Shown here one piece after another: positions 41,409 to 49,972 of a DNA stretch of 64,000 bases. The stretch lies in the NCBI RefSeq assembly GCF_018332695.1, contig NZ_BOQN01000001.1, positions 62,001 through 126,000 of the forward strand, in the 5' to 3' direction. The notes under the pieces are model-generated. The model did not search any database and was not told where the DNA came from. It saw only the letters and a list, made by a program, of their open reading frames with translations. Position 1 is the first letter of the stretch, and each line of letters opens with the position of its first letter. Both the position numbers and the translations under genes were made by a program. Source of the DNA: Paractinoplanes toevensis (GTDB taxonomy: Bacteria > Actinomycetota > Actinomycetes > Mycobacteriales > Micromonosporaceae).

Positions 41409-42218
41409 ATGCGTTGCCCTATGTGCGGCCTCGAGAACAATCCGGCGGTGGGTGTGTGCGCCCGCTGCGGCGCGCCGCTCACCGGCGGGTCGCCGCAGGT
41501 CTCCGGCGCGCCCTTCGGGTCACCGCCACCGCCGCCGACGCAGCCCGGCCCGGTGCCGCCGACCCCGCAGTTCCCGCCGCCGGCTCAGCCCCCGCCGCGC
41601 GGCGGGCCCAGCACCGGGGTGCTGCTCAGCCTGCTGGCGCTGGGCATGGTGGCGCTGCTCAGCCTGGCCGTGGTGGTGGTCATCGTGGCGCGCGGCCGGC
41701 CCGACGAACCGGTGGCGGAGACGAAGCCGACGGCGGCACCGCCCGCCTCCCCCGCGGCGCAGCCGGGCAACGCCCGCGATCAGGCCACGGCGATCGACGC
41801 GCTGCTCGACCGCAGCGTCGCCAGCCGGGCGAAACTCAACGGCGCGATCGAGCGGGTGCGGCGCTGCACCGAGGTGCCCGCCGCGCTCGAGGACATGCGC
41901 ACGGTCGGTGACGAGCGGACGAAACAGATCGCCGACACCGAGGCCACCGACGTGTCCGCCCTCGACAACGGCGAGGCCGTGCGCTCGACGCTGCGGGCGG
42001 CGCTCGGTTTCGCGCTGACCGCCGACGCGCACTTCGTGTCCTGGGCCGAGCCGGCCGCCTCCGGCGACTGCGCCGACACCCCCGCGCGCGACGCGGCGTG
42101 GCAGCGCGGGCAGGCGTCGTCCAAACAGGCGCAGACGGCGAAGAAGCAGTTCATCGCGGTGTGGAACCCGATCGCCGGCCCGCTCGGCCTCGCCGAACGC
42201 TCGACCGACAAGATCTAG
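41409..42218 (+). CDS. zinc-ribbon membrane protein with proline-rich linker
   Basis: 269 residues. An N-terminal zinc ribbon CPMC..CARCG (residues 3-23) is followed by a proline-rich stretch (SPPPPPTQPGPVPPTPQ). One membrane helix (about 72-95, LLSLLALGMVALLSLAVVVVIVA) leads to an outside helical domain of about 150 residues with two cysteines (RRCTEV, SGDCAD) that could form a disulfide. The ribbon would face the cytoplasm. The outer domain is not recognised. It lies 31 bases after the conservon GTPase and may be read from the same promoter. Confidence 0.75.
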   Translation: MRCPMCGLENNPAVGVCARCGAPLTGGSPQVSGAPFGSPPPPPTQPGPVPPTPQFPPPAQPPPRGGPSTGVLLSLLALGMVALLSLAVVVVIVARGRPDEPVAETKPTAAPPASPAAQPGNARDQATAIDALLDRSVASRAKLNGAIERVRRCTEVPAALEDMRTVGDERTKQIADTEATDVSALDNGEAVRSTLRAALGFALTADAHFVSWAEPAASGDCADTPARDAAWQRGQASSKQAQTAKKQFIAVWNPIAGPLGLAERSTDKI

Positions 42219-42241
42219 CGCGCGGTCGATACGGTGGCCGG

Positions 42242-43084
42242 GTGGGGTGGTGGAGAGCGCTGGTCGTGGTCGTGTTGGTGCTGCCCGCGGCCGGCTGCCG
42301 AAGTGACGCGGAGCGGGCGGACCGCGCACGCGAAGAGATCTTCGCGGCCGCCAAGAGCCTGCCCGGGGTCGAGAACCTGCAGGTCACGACGAAAGCGGTG
42401 AAGGGCGGCATTGCCGTCGACGCCGACGTGGTGCTGCGCCCGGCCGAGGGCCGCACCGCCGCGGACGCGAAGGCGCTGCGCGCGGTCCTCACCCGGCCCG
42501 AGGGCGTGCACGGGGTGTCGCTCACGCTGCTGGTGCGGCGCGGCACGACCGAGCACGACGGACGGTGGTACGACGGCACCGCCGGGCTGCCCGCCTTCGA
42601 CGGCCAGGTCGGCCTGTGGGGGCACGTCATCGACACCGGGAAATATCAGCGAGTGGTGGCGATGCGGCAGTCGACGACTCGCTTCCTGGTCACGGCGATG
42701 CGGTGGGACGACGCCGGCAGCCGTCCGGCCGCGTCGGCGGCGTACCGGGACATGGTCGCCGCCGGCACCGCGGCCGGCCTGCGCACCGAGGACCTCGACC
42801 TGACCGTCCGCCCCACCGAGCGGTTCGAGCTCGGCAGCAACGGCACCGCCGCGCTGAGCGACCCGTTCCTGGCCGCCAGTGAACGGCTGGCCGCGTTCGG
42901 CGTTGTCCGCAGCCTGTCGGCGTCCAGCGGACCGGCGGCGCCCCATCTGCGCATCCGGGTCTACCCCGTGTCACCGCTGACCGAGGCGCAGCGTGCCGCG
43001 ATGCGCGAGACGCTGAGCGCGGCCAGGCTGCTCGGCCCCGACCTGCAGGCGGTCGAGGGCTCAGGAGCCGGCCGGCCTCTCTAG
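42242..43084 (+). CDS. hypothetical lipoprotein
   Basis: 280 residues from GTG (MGWWRALVVVVLVLP). A lipobox PAAGC places the lipid anchor at Cys19 or so. The mature part has two similar alpha/beta segments, near EIFAAAKSLPGVENLQVTTKAVKGGIAVDADVVL and AASERLAAFGVVRSLSAS. This is a pattern seen in actinobacterial lipoproteins of unknown role. It is 23 bases after the zinc-ribbon gene. Its end overlaps the convergent YdeI-like gene by 4 bases. Confidence 0.75.
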   Translation: MGWWRALVVVVLVLPAAGCRSDAERADRAREEIFAAAKSLPGVENLQVTTKAVKGGIAVDADVVLRPAEGRTAADAKALRAVLTRPEGVHGVSLTLLVRRGTTEHDGRWYDGTAGLPAFDGQVGLWGHVIDTGKYQRVVAMRQSTTRFLVTAMRWDDAGSRPAASAAYRDMVAAGTAAGLRTEDLDLTVRPTERFELGSNGTAALSDPFLAASERLAAFGVVRSLSASSGPAAPHLRIRVYPVSPLTEAQRAAMRETLSAARLLGPDLQAVEGSGAGRPL

Positions 43085-43536
43085 CGGTGTTCGCCGCTGT
43101 TCAGCATCTCGATGGTCTTCGTGACCCGCTGGGCCCGGGTGGCCTCGCGCTTGGCCTCGGTGATCCAGCGGACGAACTCCTTGCGGTGCGAGTACGCCAG
43201 GGCCTCGAACGCCGTCCGGGCGCCGTCGTCGGCGGCGAAGGCGGCGGCCAGGTCGTCCGGGACCTCGACGGTGCGCGGGCCCTCGTCGGCGACGATGCCG
43301 ACCTCGTACACCGCGCCGATGGTCACCCCGGCCTGCTCGCGGGCCGCGCGGGCCAAGCCGATCATGTTCTCGCCGCCCATCCGGGCCAGCCGCAGCGGCA
43401 GGGTGACGCCATTGACGGTGACCTGCACCGGGAAGGCCTTACGGCCACCGCCCACGGCAGCCACCTGCTCGTCGGAGAGAACGAACGCGCCGGCCGGGCC
43501 GCGCGGTTCAAGCGTCAAGGTCAGGGTCTCGCTCAT
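43081..43536 (-). CDS. YdeI/DUF1905-type protein
   Basis: 151 residues. It opens with a DUF1905-like beta-barrel (TLTLEPRGPAGAFVLSDEQVAAVGGGRKAFPVQVTVNG, LPLRLARMGGENMIGLARAAREQAGVTIGAVYEVGIVAD) and ends with the YdeI helical part (FEALAYSHRKEFVRWITEAKREATRAQRVTKTIEML). The family is of unclear function; some members affect antimicrobial-peptide resistance. The ATG at 43536 gives this complete domain set; the frame continues upstream only as the antisense of the next gene. Confidence 0.85.
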   Translation of the reverse strand: MSETLTLTLEPRGPAGAFVLSDEQVAAVGGGRKAFPVQVTVNGVTLPLRLARMGGENMIGLARAAREQAGVTIGAVYEVGIVADEGPRTVEVPDDLAAAFAADDGARTAFEALAYSHRKEFVRWITEAKREATRAQRVTKTIEMLNSGEHR

Positions 43537-43680
43537 GGGCTCACGGTAGCGGTTCGACCACGAGTTGATCATGAAGAGGAGCGTCGAAATAACGATTGAG
43601 CGACGGGGCAGCTTTTCGGCGATGGAACCAGTACCGTCCCGGGTCGCTGAACCTGAAAAAAACCTGATTGGATCCTTACA

Positions 43681-44244
43681 GTGTCCCTCGACTCGCAGCT
43701 CCCCCCGCCTCCTCCTCCCGGCCAGGAGAACTACGCGGCGCCGGCCCCGCAGCAGCAGGGCACGAGCGGCCTCGCCATCGCCGGTCTGATCTTCGCCTTC
43801 GTGATCGCGCCGATCGGTTTCGTCCTGAGCCTGATCGCCATCTTCAAGACCGGCCCGGGCAAGGCCAAGGGCCGCGGCCTCGCGATCGCCGGCCTCATCC
43901 TGTCGTCGCTGTTCATCATCGGCGGCATCGTGACGGTCGTGGTCGTGGCCAACGCGGTCTCCGACTCGACGGTCCTCGACCCGGGTTGCAGCGCGGCCAA
44001 GGACACCATCCTCAAGAGCGGCAGCGCCGCCGACGAGGCGTCGCTGCAGGCGACCGTCGACGGCCTCAACGCGGCCGCCGCCAAGGCCAAGCACGACGAC
44101 GTCAAGACGGCCACCCAGACCCTCGCCGACGACTACAAGGCGCTGCTCGCCGCCGTGAAGTCCGGCAACATGCCCGAGGGCCTCGAGGACAAGATCGGCA
44201 AGGACGGCGCAGCGTTCGACGCGCTCTGCACCATCGGCAGCTGA
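43681..44244 (+). CDS. DUF4190-like membrane protein
   Basis: 187 residues from GTG. A proline-rich start (MSLDSQLPPPPPPGQ) is followed by two membrane helices (about 30-53, GLAIAGLIFAFVIAPIGFVLSLIA, and 64-90, GLAIAGLILSSLFIIGGIVTVVVV), the DUF4190 pattern. An outside domain of about 95 residues follows with two cysteines (PGCSAAKDTIL, DALCTIGS). Function unknown. A strong terminator follows. Confidence 0.8.
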   Translation: MSLDSQLPPPPPPGQENYAAPAPQQQGTSGLAIAGLIFAFVIAPIGFVLSLIAIFKTGPGKAKGRGLAIAGLILSSLFIIGGIVTVVVVANAVSDSTVLDPGCSAAKDTILKSGSAADEASLQATVDGLNAAAAKAKHDDVKTATQTLADDYKALLAAVKSGNMPEGLEDKIGKDGAAFDALCTIGS

Positions 44245-44256
44245 CGTACGACAGTT

Positions 44257-44291
44257 GACGGGCGGCACCCCGGTGCCGCCCGTCTTCTTTT
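44257..44291 (+). terminator. strong intrinsic terminator
   Basis: A perfect 13-bp stem GACGGGCGGCACC / GGTGCCGCCCGTC (44257-44269 and 44272-44284) followed by TTCTTTT. This is the clearest Rho-independent terminator in the window, 12 bases after the DUF4190-like gene. It also shields the convergent NmrA-like gene. Confidence 0.9.
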
Positions 44292-44337
44292 ACCCAGCTC
44301 GCTCGCCGGTCGCGGTCACCGACAACGTCAACCAGCC

Positions 44338-45285
44338 TCAGGCGGTCGGGATGGTGTGGCCGTTCGCCGCGAGCCACCGATCGAAAGTCAGCAGCTCCGG
44401 GTTGAGGCGGCGGACCAGGTCGAGGTCGCGGACACCGGTGAAGTAGTCGTCGAACTCGGTGTAGTACTGCAGCATGTTGCCGGCCTCGTCGGCCCCGGGG
44501 AAACCGAGCGCCCGGTAGGCGTCGTGGCTGAGCGGCCGGTAGACGACCGGCTCGCCGACGGCCCGGCCGAGGCCGGCCGCGATCTGCTCGCCGGTCAAAT
44601 GCTCCCCGGCGATGTGCACGGTCCGGCCGACGAATTCGGCGCCGGCTTTCAAGATGCCGTACGCCGTACGCCCGATGTCGTCCACCGCGATCCCGGCCAG
44701 CCGGCTCTCGCCCATCGGCAGCGCGAGGGTGAGCACGCCGTTCTCGTCCCGGGTAGCACCCCAGCCGGTGGCCAGGTTCTCCCAGTAGAACGTGGTGCGC
44801 AGGAACGTGGTGGGCACGCCCGCAGCGGTGAACAGCCGGTCCGCCTCGGCCTTCGCGTCGAAGTGCGGGACCTTGTACTTCTCCTGCAGGGTGGGCATCC
44901 GGTCGTCGTCGGCCGGGATGTGGTCCCGGGTGTCCTCGAGGGTCGACCAGATGACGTGCTTCAGGCCGGCCTCGCGGGCGGCGGCGGCCAGGTTGGTGGC
45001 CTCCTCCAGCTCCCGGTCGGCGGACATGTGCGCCCAGAAGTTGGTGACCAGGAAGGCGCCGTACGCGCCGGCGAACGCCCGGGTCAGGCTCTCCTCGTCG
45101 TAGTTGTCGGCCTGCACCACCTCGGCGCCGAGCTTCACCAGCTCCTGCGCGCGGGGCGAGGTGGTATCCCGGGTCAGCGCACGCACCGCGTAGCCGCCGT
45201 CCGGGTCGGCGAGGATCGCCTTGACCAGGCCGCCACCCTGAGCTCCGGTGGCGCCGACGACCGCGATGACCTTCTTCTCGTTCAT
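44338..45285 (-). CDS. NmrA-like NAD(P)-binding protein
   Basis: 315 residues. VIAVVGATGAQGGGLVKAIL is the GxxGxxG cofactor loop, RALTRDTTS follows the second strand, and the NmrA family core reads GAYGAFLVTNFWAHMSADRELEEATNLAAAAREAGLKHVIWSTLED. The active-site tyrosine of extended SDRs is absent, as in NmrA and HSCARG, which act as redox sensors. FDAKAEADRLF and TFLRTTFYWENL also match. Upstream is an 82-base AT-rich stretch that probably carries its promoter. Confidence 0.87.
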   Translation of the reverse strand: MNEKKVIAVVGATGAQGGGLVKAILADPDGGYAVRALTRDTTSPRAQELVKLGAEVVQADNYDEESLTRAFAGAYGAFLVTNFWAHMSADRELEEATNLAAAAREAGLKHVIWSTLEDTRDHIPADDDRMPTLQEKYKVPHFDAKAEADRLFTAAGVPTTFLRTTFYWENLATGWGATRDENGVLTLALPMGESRLAGIAVDDIGRTAYGILKAGAEFVGRTVHIAGEHLTGEQIAAGLGRAVGEPVVYRPLSHDAYRALGFPGADEAGNMLQYYTEFDDYFTGVRDLDLVRRLNPELLTFDRWLAANGHTIPTA

Positions 45286-45367
45286 GATTCCCGCTCCCTC
45301 TTTCCGGTTGTGCCCGCTCCAACCTTGATCGAGGGAAATCTATTTCAGATTTTAAGTGACACGCGAC

Positions 45368-45775
45368 TCAGGCCGCGTCGGCCAGCGAGTGGTGGTCGAA
45401 GGACTCCTGCCAGATCGCCCAGCTCGTCTGCGGGGCGTAGCGGCGCGCCTCCCGCATGGCCACGGTCGCGCGGCGGACCAGCTCCTCGCGCGGGAGCTCG
45501 CCGTCGACCGCCACCCCGACGCTGGCGGTCATTCCGGTGAGCCGACCGGCCACCACCAGCGGGCCCGCCTCGGCCGCAACGGCGCCGGCTACGTCGTACG
45601 CCAGGGAAGCCGAACGCAGACCCGGGAGAACGACCGTCACCTCGCTGCCGCCGAAGCGGACCGGCAGGTCCGGGAGGCCGGGCACCCGGCCGCGCACCGC
45701 CTCGGCGAAGGCGGCGCGGACGAGGTCCTGGTCGCCGTCGCCGGTCACGTCGATCACGAGCACCGCGGTGAACAT
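45368..45775 (-). CDS. stand-alone degenerate GGDEF-domain protein
   Basis: 135 residues. The order of segments is that of a GGDEF domain: VLVIDVTGDGDQDLVRAAFAEAVR, then RFGGSEVTVVLPG where GGDEF would be, TGMTASVGVAV, and LVRRATVAMREARRYA. The signature is GGSEV and the N-terminal helices are missing, so synthesis of c-di-GMP is unlikely. Such proteins may bind nucleotide or act as partners of active GGDEF/EAL proteins. An EAL-domain gene lies 1.3 kb away. Confidence 0.7.
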   Translation of the reverse strand: MFTAVLVIDVTGDGDQDLVRAAFAEAVRGRVPGLPDLPVRFGGSEVTVVLPGLRSASLAYDVAGAVAAEAGPLVVAGRLTGMTASVGVAVDGELPREELVRRATVAMREARRYAPQTSWAIWQESFDHHSLADAA

Positions 45776-46010
45776 GGCCCACCTTCCGGGTTGAGGAGCC
45801 CGTCCTTTCGGTCGGCGGAGTGCTCGCATGAGGAGTCCGGCGGCTCGCTGTGATCCGTTCGTCCTTCCGGTGACCGCCGCGCTGGGCCTGCGGGGCCGGG
45901 CTTCCCCCAGACCTCGGCGTTCCCGGCACCGCCGGACGATCCGCCCCGGGCGTGACGACACGCGGTGCGGCGGGACGATCCGTGCCTTTCCCGTCGGTAG
46001 GGTGCTCGAT

Positions 46011-46745
46011 GTGAAGCTGATCGAGGACATCGTCTCCGTGCCGGCCCCGGACTGCGAGATCCGGACCGCGGTGATCCGGCCGGCCGGCGACGGTGCGTGG
46101 CCGGGGCTGCTGCTCTACACCGACATCTTTCAGCTGACCGAGTCGTCGCTGCGGTCGGCGCGGCGGCTCGCCTCCGAGGGCTTCATCGTCGTGGTGCCGG
46201 AGATCTACCCGCGCGGGCCGCTCGCCGGGGTGGCGCTGGAGTTCGACGACGCCGGCAAGCAGGCCGGCCTCGACGGCGCCGCCTCCACCACCGTGGCCCA
46301 GTTCGACTCCGACCGGGTCGCCGTCCTCGACTACATGCGGGGGCGGGCCGACATCACGGCGCTGTTCGCGGCCGGGTTCTGCATCGGCGGGCACCTCGCG
46401 TTCCGGGCCGCGTTCGACGAGCGGGTGACCGCCACCGTCTGCTTCTACCCGACCGGCCTGCAGAACGGTGCCGTGGGCGCCGACGCCGACGCCGGTTCCC
46501 TGGCCCGGGCCGCGGAGATCGGTGGCCGGCTGATGATCGTGTTCGGGTCGCAGGACCCGCACGTGCCGGCCGACGCCCGTCTCCAGGTGATCTCCGCCCT
46601 CTACGCGGCCGGCCGGGACGACGTCGAGCTGCACCTCTACCGCGGCGGCGAGCACGCCTTCATGCGCGACGTGGGTGCCCGGCACGACCCGGCCCTCAGC
46701 GACCTCGCCTACGCGTCGGCGGCCTCGTTCCTGCGCGGCCGATGA
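46011..46745 (+). CDS. dienelactone hydrolase family protein
   Basis: 244 residues from GTG (MKLIEDIVSVPAPD). Alpha/beta hydrolase fold with the nucleophile Cys124 in GFCIGGH, the aspartate in FGSQDPHVP and the histidine in GGEHAFMRD, a Cys-Asp-His triad as in dienelactone hydrolases. Members open lactone rings in aromatic breakdown, but many have unknown substrates. An in-frame GTG at 46002 is possible. A 235-base gap separates it from the divergent degenerate GGDEF gene; nothing else is visible in that gap. Confidence 0.87.
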   Translation: MKLIEDIVSVPAPDCEIRTAVIRPAGDGAWPGLLLYTDIFQLTESSLRSARRLASEGFIVVVPEIYPRGPLAGVALEFDDAGKQAGLDGAASTTVAQFDSDRVAVLDYMRGRADITALFAAGFCIGGHLAFRAAFDERVTATVCFYPTGLQNGAVGADADAGSLARAAEIGGRLMIVFGSQDPHVPADARLQVISALYAAGRDDVELHLYRGGEHAFMRDVGARHDPALSDLAYASAASFLRGR

Positions 46746-47105
46746 TCACTGGTCCATGCTGTCGCGATAACTCCCGTTGATCAGTACGTTAAGGCGTTTA
46801 CGCAGATGCCCGACGAGCGATTCGTCGGGCATCGGCTCGTCGACCAGCAGTGTCCAGGCCAGCAGGGTGCCGTAGCCGCCGTCGCTGGTGAGATCGAAGC
46901 GGATCCGGGCGTCCGGCCGGCGCGGCCACAGCGAACCCCAGACCACCAGGTGCGGTTTCTCGGCCTCGAGCACCTCCGGCCGCTGCTCGTCGTCGAGCAG
47001 CGTCAACCAGGGGCGAGCGGGGTCACGATCGGGCTCGGTGAGCGCCTCGAACACGACGTGCGGGGGTGCCGGTTGAGTGCGCCTGCGATGCCCGGCCTCG
47101 ATCAC
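46746..47105 (-). CDS. small SRPBCC-like protein
   Basis: 119 residues from GTG (MIEAGHRRRTQPAPPHVVFEALTEPDRD). The pattern PPHVVFEALTEP, DARIRFDLTSDGGYGTLLAWTLLVDEP and LRKRLNVLINGSYRDSMDQ suggests a START/SRPBCC ligand-binding fold. The stop directly follows that of the hydrolase gene on the other strand. Its start lies inside the 5' end of the divergent EAL gene if that gene uses its first ATG. Function unknown. Confidence 0.65.
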   Translation of the reverse strand: MIEAGHRRRTQPAPPHVVFEALTEPDRDPARPWLTLLDDEQRPEVLEAEKPHLVVWGSLWPRRPDARIRFDLTSDGGYGTLLAWTLLVDEPMPDESLVGHLRKRLNVLINGSYRDSMDQ

Positions 47106-48401
47106 AACGCTCAGACTAGTGAGCCCGCTGCCGATGATGCTCGGGTGTTCCACATCCACGAGGTGATCGACCAGCGCACCGTCACGACCGTCTTCCAGCC
47201 GCTGGTCGACCTGGCCGGCGGCGGGCTCATCGGCTTCGAGGCGCTCAGCCGCGGCCCGGCCGGCACATCCCCGGACCGGCTCTTCGCCGCCGCCCGCAAA
47301 GCCGGCCGGGAGGCCGAGCTCGACTGGGTGTGCCGGGCGGCCGCGTTCCGCACGATCCTCGCGACCGACCCCGACCCGGCGCTGACCTGGTTCGTCAACA
47401 TGGAACCCCGCGCTTCGCGGGTGCCCTGCCCGCCCGACCTGGCCGGCATCATCGACGAGGCGCGGCACCGGCTGCGGGTGGTCACCGAGGTCACCGAGCG
47501 GTCCATCGCCGACGACCCGGCCGGCCTGCTCACCGCGACCACCGGCCTGCGCGCGGCCGGCTGGGGGGTGGCCCTCGACGACGTCGGCGCCGACGCGGGA
47601 TCGCTCGCGCTGATGCCGTTCATCCACCCCGACGTGGTCAAGCTCGACATGCAACTGCTGCACGAACCGGACGAGCCGCACACCGCCCGGGTGGCGGCGG
47701 CCGTCGGCGCGTACGCGGAGGCCAGCGGCGCGGTGGTCCTCGCCGAGGGCATCGAGACCGCGAGGCACGCCGCGACCGCCCGCACCATGGGCGCCACCAT
47801 CGGGCAGGGCTGGCACTACGGCCGCCCGGGCCCGCTGCCGGCGCACGCGCGAGCCGGCTCCAGCCTGCCGTTCATCGAACCACCCCGGCTGAGCGTCGAC
47901 ACCCCGTTCACCATCGTGAGCCGGAAGCGGCCGGTCACCCGTACCACCAAGGGCCGCCTCATGCCGATGAGCCGCCACCTGGAGGCCCTGGCCGGGGACG
48001 GCACCCAGCCGCCCGTGCTCCTCGCCTGCTTCCAGGAGGCGCGGCATTTCACCCCGGCCACCGCGACCCGATTCGCCCGGATCGCCATGCACAGCCCGCT
48101 GGTGGCCGCGCTGGGCACCGGCCTGGGCACCGAGCCGGCGCCCGGCGTGCACGGCACCGCCTTCGGCCCGAACGACCCGCTGGTCGGTGAGTGGAACGTC
48201 ATCGTGGTCGGCCCGCACCTGGCGGCCGCCCTGGTGGCCCGCGACCTCGGCGACGACGGCCCCGACCGGGAGCGCCGTTTCGACTTCGCCCTCACCCACG
48301 ACCGTGCCCTGGTCCTGGAGGCGGCCCGGGCCCTGCTGCCCTGGCTCGCGCCGGCCACCTCCGGCGAGCTGGTCAGCGCCGCCGGGTCAGCGTTCGGGTG
48401 A
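47088..48401 (+). CDS. EAL-domain protein with C-terminal DICT sensor
   Basis: 437 residues. The EAL phosphodiesterase domain (about 20-250) keeps the main motifs: GFEALSRG, the asparagine in FVNMEP, the glutamate in VVTEVTERS, ALDDVGADAGSL, VVKLDMQLL and VLAEGIETARHA. So c-di-GMP hydrolysis to pGpG is plausible. The tail (about 290-435) with FQEARHFTPATATRFARIAMHSPLVAALG is a DICT domain, a sensory module linked to GGDEF/EAL proteins. The ATG at 47088 overlaps the divergent gene by 18 bases; the in-frame GTG at 47145 avoids this and leaves the EAL domain intact. Confidence 0.85.
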   Translation: MPGLDHNAQTSEPAADDARVFHIHEVIDQRTVTTVFQPLVDLAGGGLIGFEALSRGPAGTSPDRLFAAARKAGREAELDWVCRAAAFRTILATDPDPALTWFVNMEPRASRVPCPPDLAGIIDEARHRLRVVTEVTERSIADDPAGLLTATTGLRAAGWGVALDDVGADAGSLALMPFIHPDVVKLDMQLLHEPDEPHTARVAAAVGAYAEASGAVVLAEGIETARHAATARTMGATIGQGWHYGRPGPLPAHARAGSSLPFIEPPRLSVDTPFTIVSRKRPVTRTTKGRLMPMSRHLEALAGDGTQPPVLLACFQEARHFTPATATRFARIAMHSPLVAALGTGLGTEPAPGVHGTAFGPNDPLVGEWNVIVVGPHLAAALVARDLGDDGPDRERRFDFALTHDRALVLEAARALLPWLAPATSGELVSAAGSAFG

Positions 48402-49878
48402 TCGCGGCGGCGTCGAACTCGGCCGGCTGGAACTCGGCGGCCGAGTCCAGGCCCAGCCATTCCAGTCGTTCCGCGTGGTCGGGATGATTCGGGTCGGCGA
48501 GGATCTCGACGAGTTCGGCGTAACCCCAGATGCCGCCGCAGTCGTCCGGCGGGGCCGCCTGCCGTCCGCCGGTGCACCGCGGGTACGCCACCGCCTCCTG
48601 GCGCTCGACGATCTCCTCCACCACGATCTCGTGCACCCAGTCGTCGCCGAAGTCGTAGACGTACCGCACCCCGTCGCGGGCGCGCGGCGCGACCTGCTCC
48701 AGCGTCACCGGCGTTTCGGACCGGTGGCCCAGTTCCCGGTCGGCGACGCCGAAATCCCCGTACGGGGTCTCGAAGACGTGCAGGTGGCCGCCGTCCCAGT
48801 CGAACGCCGTCTGGAGAATGCGGTGCACCTTGGCCAGGCTGGTATCGCCGGGCACCTCCAGCCGGCGCCAGATCGGCGGTTTCGCCCCGGACAGACTCAC
48901 CTTGATCTGGTAGATCGGGGCCGGGCCGCCGGCCTTCTTCCGCTTCGCCGGCAGCTTGGAAGCGGCCGTTCCGCCCCGTGACCCGGCTTCGCCCCGTGAC
49001 CCGGCTTCGCCCCGTGACCCGGCGGCCACCGGAACGTCCGAGCCGTTGCCGTGCGGGGCCGGTGGGCGCGGCGGCTCGGGAAGAGTCTGCATCCGGGCGC
49101 GGAGCAACAGGGCCAGCGGGTGATAGCCCGGGCCGTCGTCGTCGCCGGGGTCAAAGCCGGCGTCGGGTTCCCGGTCGTGCACGGCCCGGGCGTCCAAGGC
49201 CCGTTCCACCTGCCATCGAAGTTCGGCCGGGTCGAGTTCCTCGGCGGCAAGGATCACCCCCTGGCTGCGGGCATCGGCCTGGATCAGGTCGGCAACCTGC
49301 TCCAGCACCTCGCCCGGCACCAGGACGATGTCCGCGGCCGCGTCGCAGTCGGTGTGATCGACGTTGACGACGAAGGCGTGCGAGCGGCCGGCCCGGTCGA
49401 AGCGGACCAGCAGCATCGAAGCTTCGCCGGCCGGGTCGCCGTAACGCCGGCAGGTTCCCGCCTTCAGCGGCTCGGACAACTCATCGGCCCACCCCGGACC
49501 GGCCAGTCCGGATTTCCGCAGGTGACGGGACGCTTCCGCCGCCGCGGCGTTACCGCCGACGGCGTCGATGGCGAGCAGGACGATGAGAGATTCCGGCGTG
49601 GACAGCTGCGCCATCGCCGGAACGATGCCGCCGGACAGCGTCTCCGCGAAACCCTCACCGAGCAGATCCCCGGCGGCCATGAGGGTGGCCCCGAACAGCT
49701 CGGCCTCGAGTGGATCCTCGGCCCCGAGAAGATCGGCGGCGCCGTCGGTCAGATTGCTCAGGAAGACCGACGGATCGAACTCCTCCCCGGAACACCCCGG
49801 GCAGGCACACTCCTCGCCGGCGGTGACCGCAGGCCGATCGGACCGGCCCGAACTGATCTTCTCGCGACGACGGCTCAC
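48373..49878 (-). CDS. plasmid pRiA4b ORF-3-like protein
   Basis: 501 residues. The C-terminal part (about 315-490) is a PRiA4_ORF3 domain: IYQIKVSLSGAKPPIWRRLEVPGDTSLAKVHRILQTAFDWDGGHLHVF, VYDFGDDWVHEIVVEEI and YPRCTGGRQAAPPDDCGG. The N-terminal 250 residues, with CACPGCSG and a helical middle, match no family I know. A linker carries AGSRGE three times, encoded by an 18-bp tandem repeat. The domain occurs in mobile elements and in stand-alone chromosomal proteins; its function is unclear. The 3' end overlaps the EAL gene by 29 bases. Confidence 0.82.
   Translation of the reverse strand: MSRRREKISSGRSDRPAVTAGEECACPGCSGEEFDPSVFLSNLTDGAADLLGAEDPLEAELFGATLMAAGDLLGEGFAETLSGGIVPAMAQLSTPESLIVLLAIDAVGGNAAAAEASRHLRKSGLAGPGWADELSEPLKAGTCRRYGDPAGEASMLLVRFDRAGRSHAFVVNVDHTDCDAAADIVLVPGEVLEQVADLIQADARSQGVILAAEELDPAELRWQVERALDARAVHDREPDAGFDPGDDDGPGYHPLALLLRARMQTLPEPPRPPAPHGNGSDVPVAAGSRGEAGSRGEAGSRGGTAASKLPAKRKKAGGPAPIYQIKVSLSGAKPPIWRRLEVPGDTSLAKVHRILQTAFDWDGGHLHVFETPYGDFGVADRELGHRSETPVTLEQVAPRARDGVRYVYDFGDDWVHEIVVEEIVERQEAVAYPRCTGGRQAAPPDDCGGIWGYAELVEILADPNHPDHAERLEWLGLDSAAEFQPAEFDAAAITRTLTRRR
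48973..49026. repeat. 18-bp tandem repeat, three copies
   Basis: GCCCCGTGACCCGGCTTC at 48973-48990 and 48991-49008, with a third copy at 49009-49026 differing at two bases. It lies in frame in the pRiA4b ORF-3-like gene and encodes the repeated linker hexapeptide AGSRGE. A likely site of copy-number change by slippage. Confidence 0.85.
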
Positions 49879-49972
49879 CGGGACATAGTGCCCGAACTAC
49901 GGCCTACGCCCCAACCACCCTCACCCATCCGGTGCGGATGCACGGTGACGGGTTCACGCCGGGCGTTTCGAA

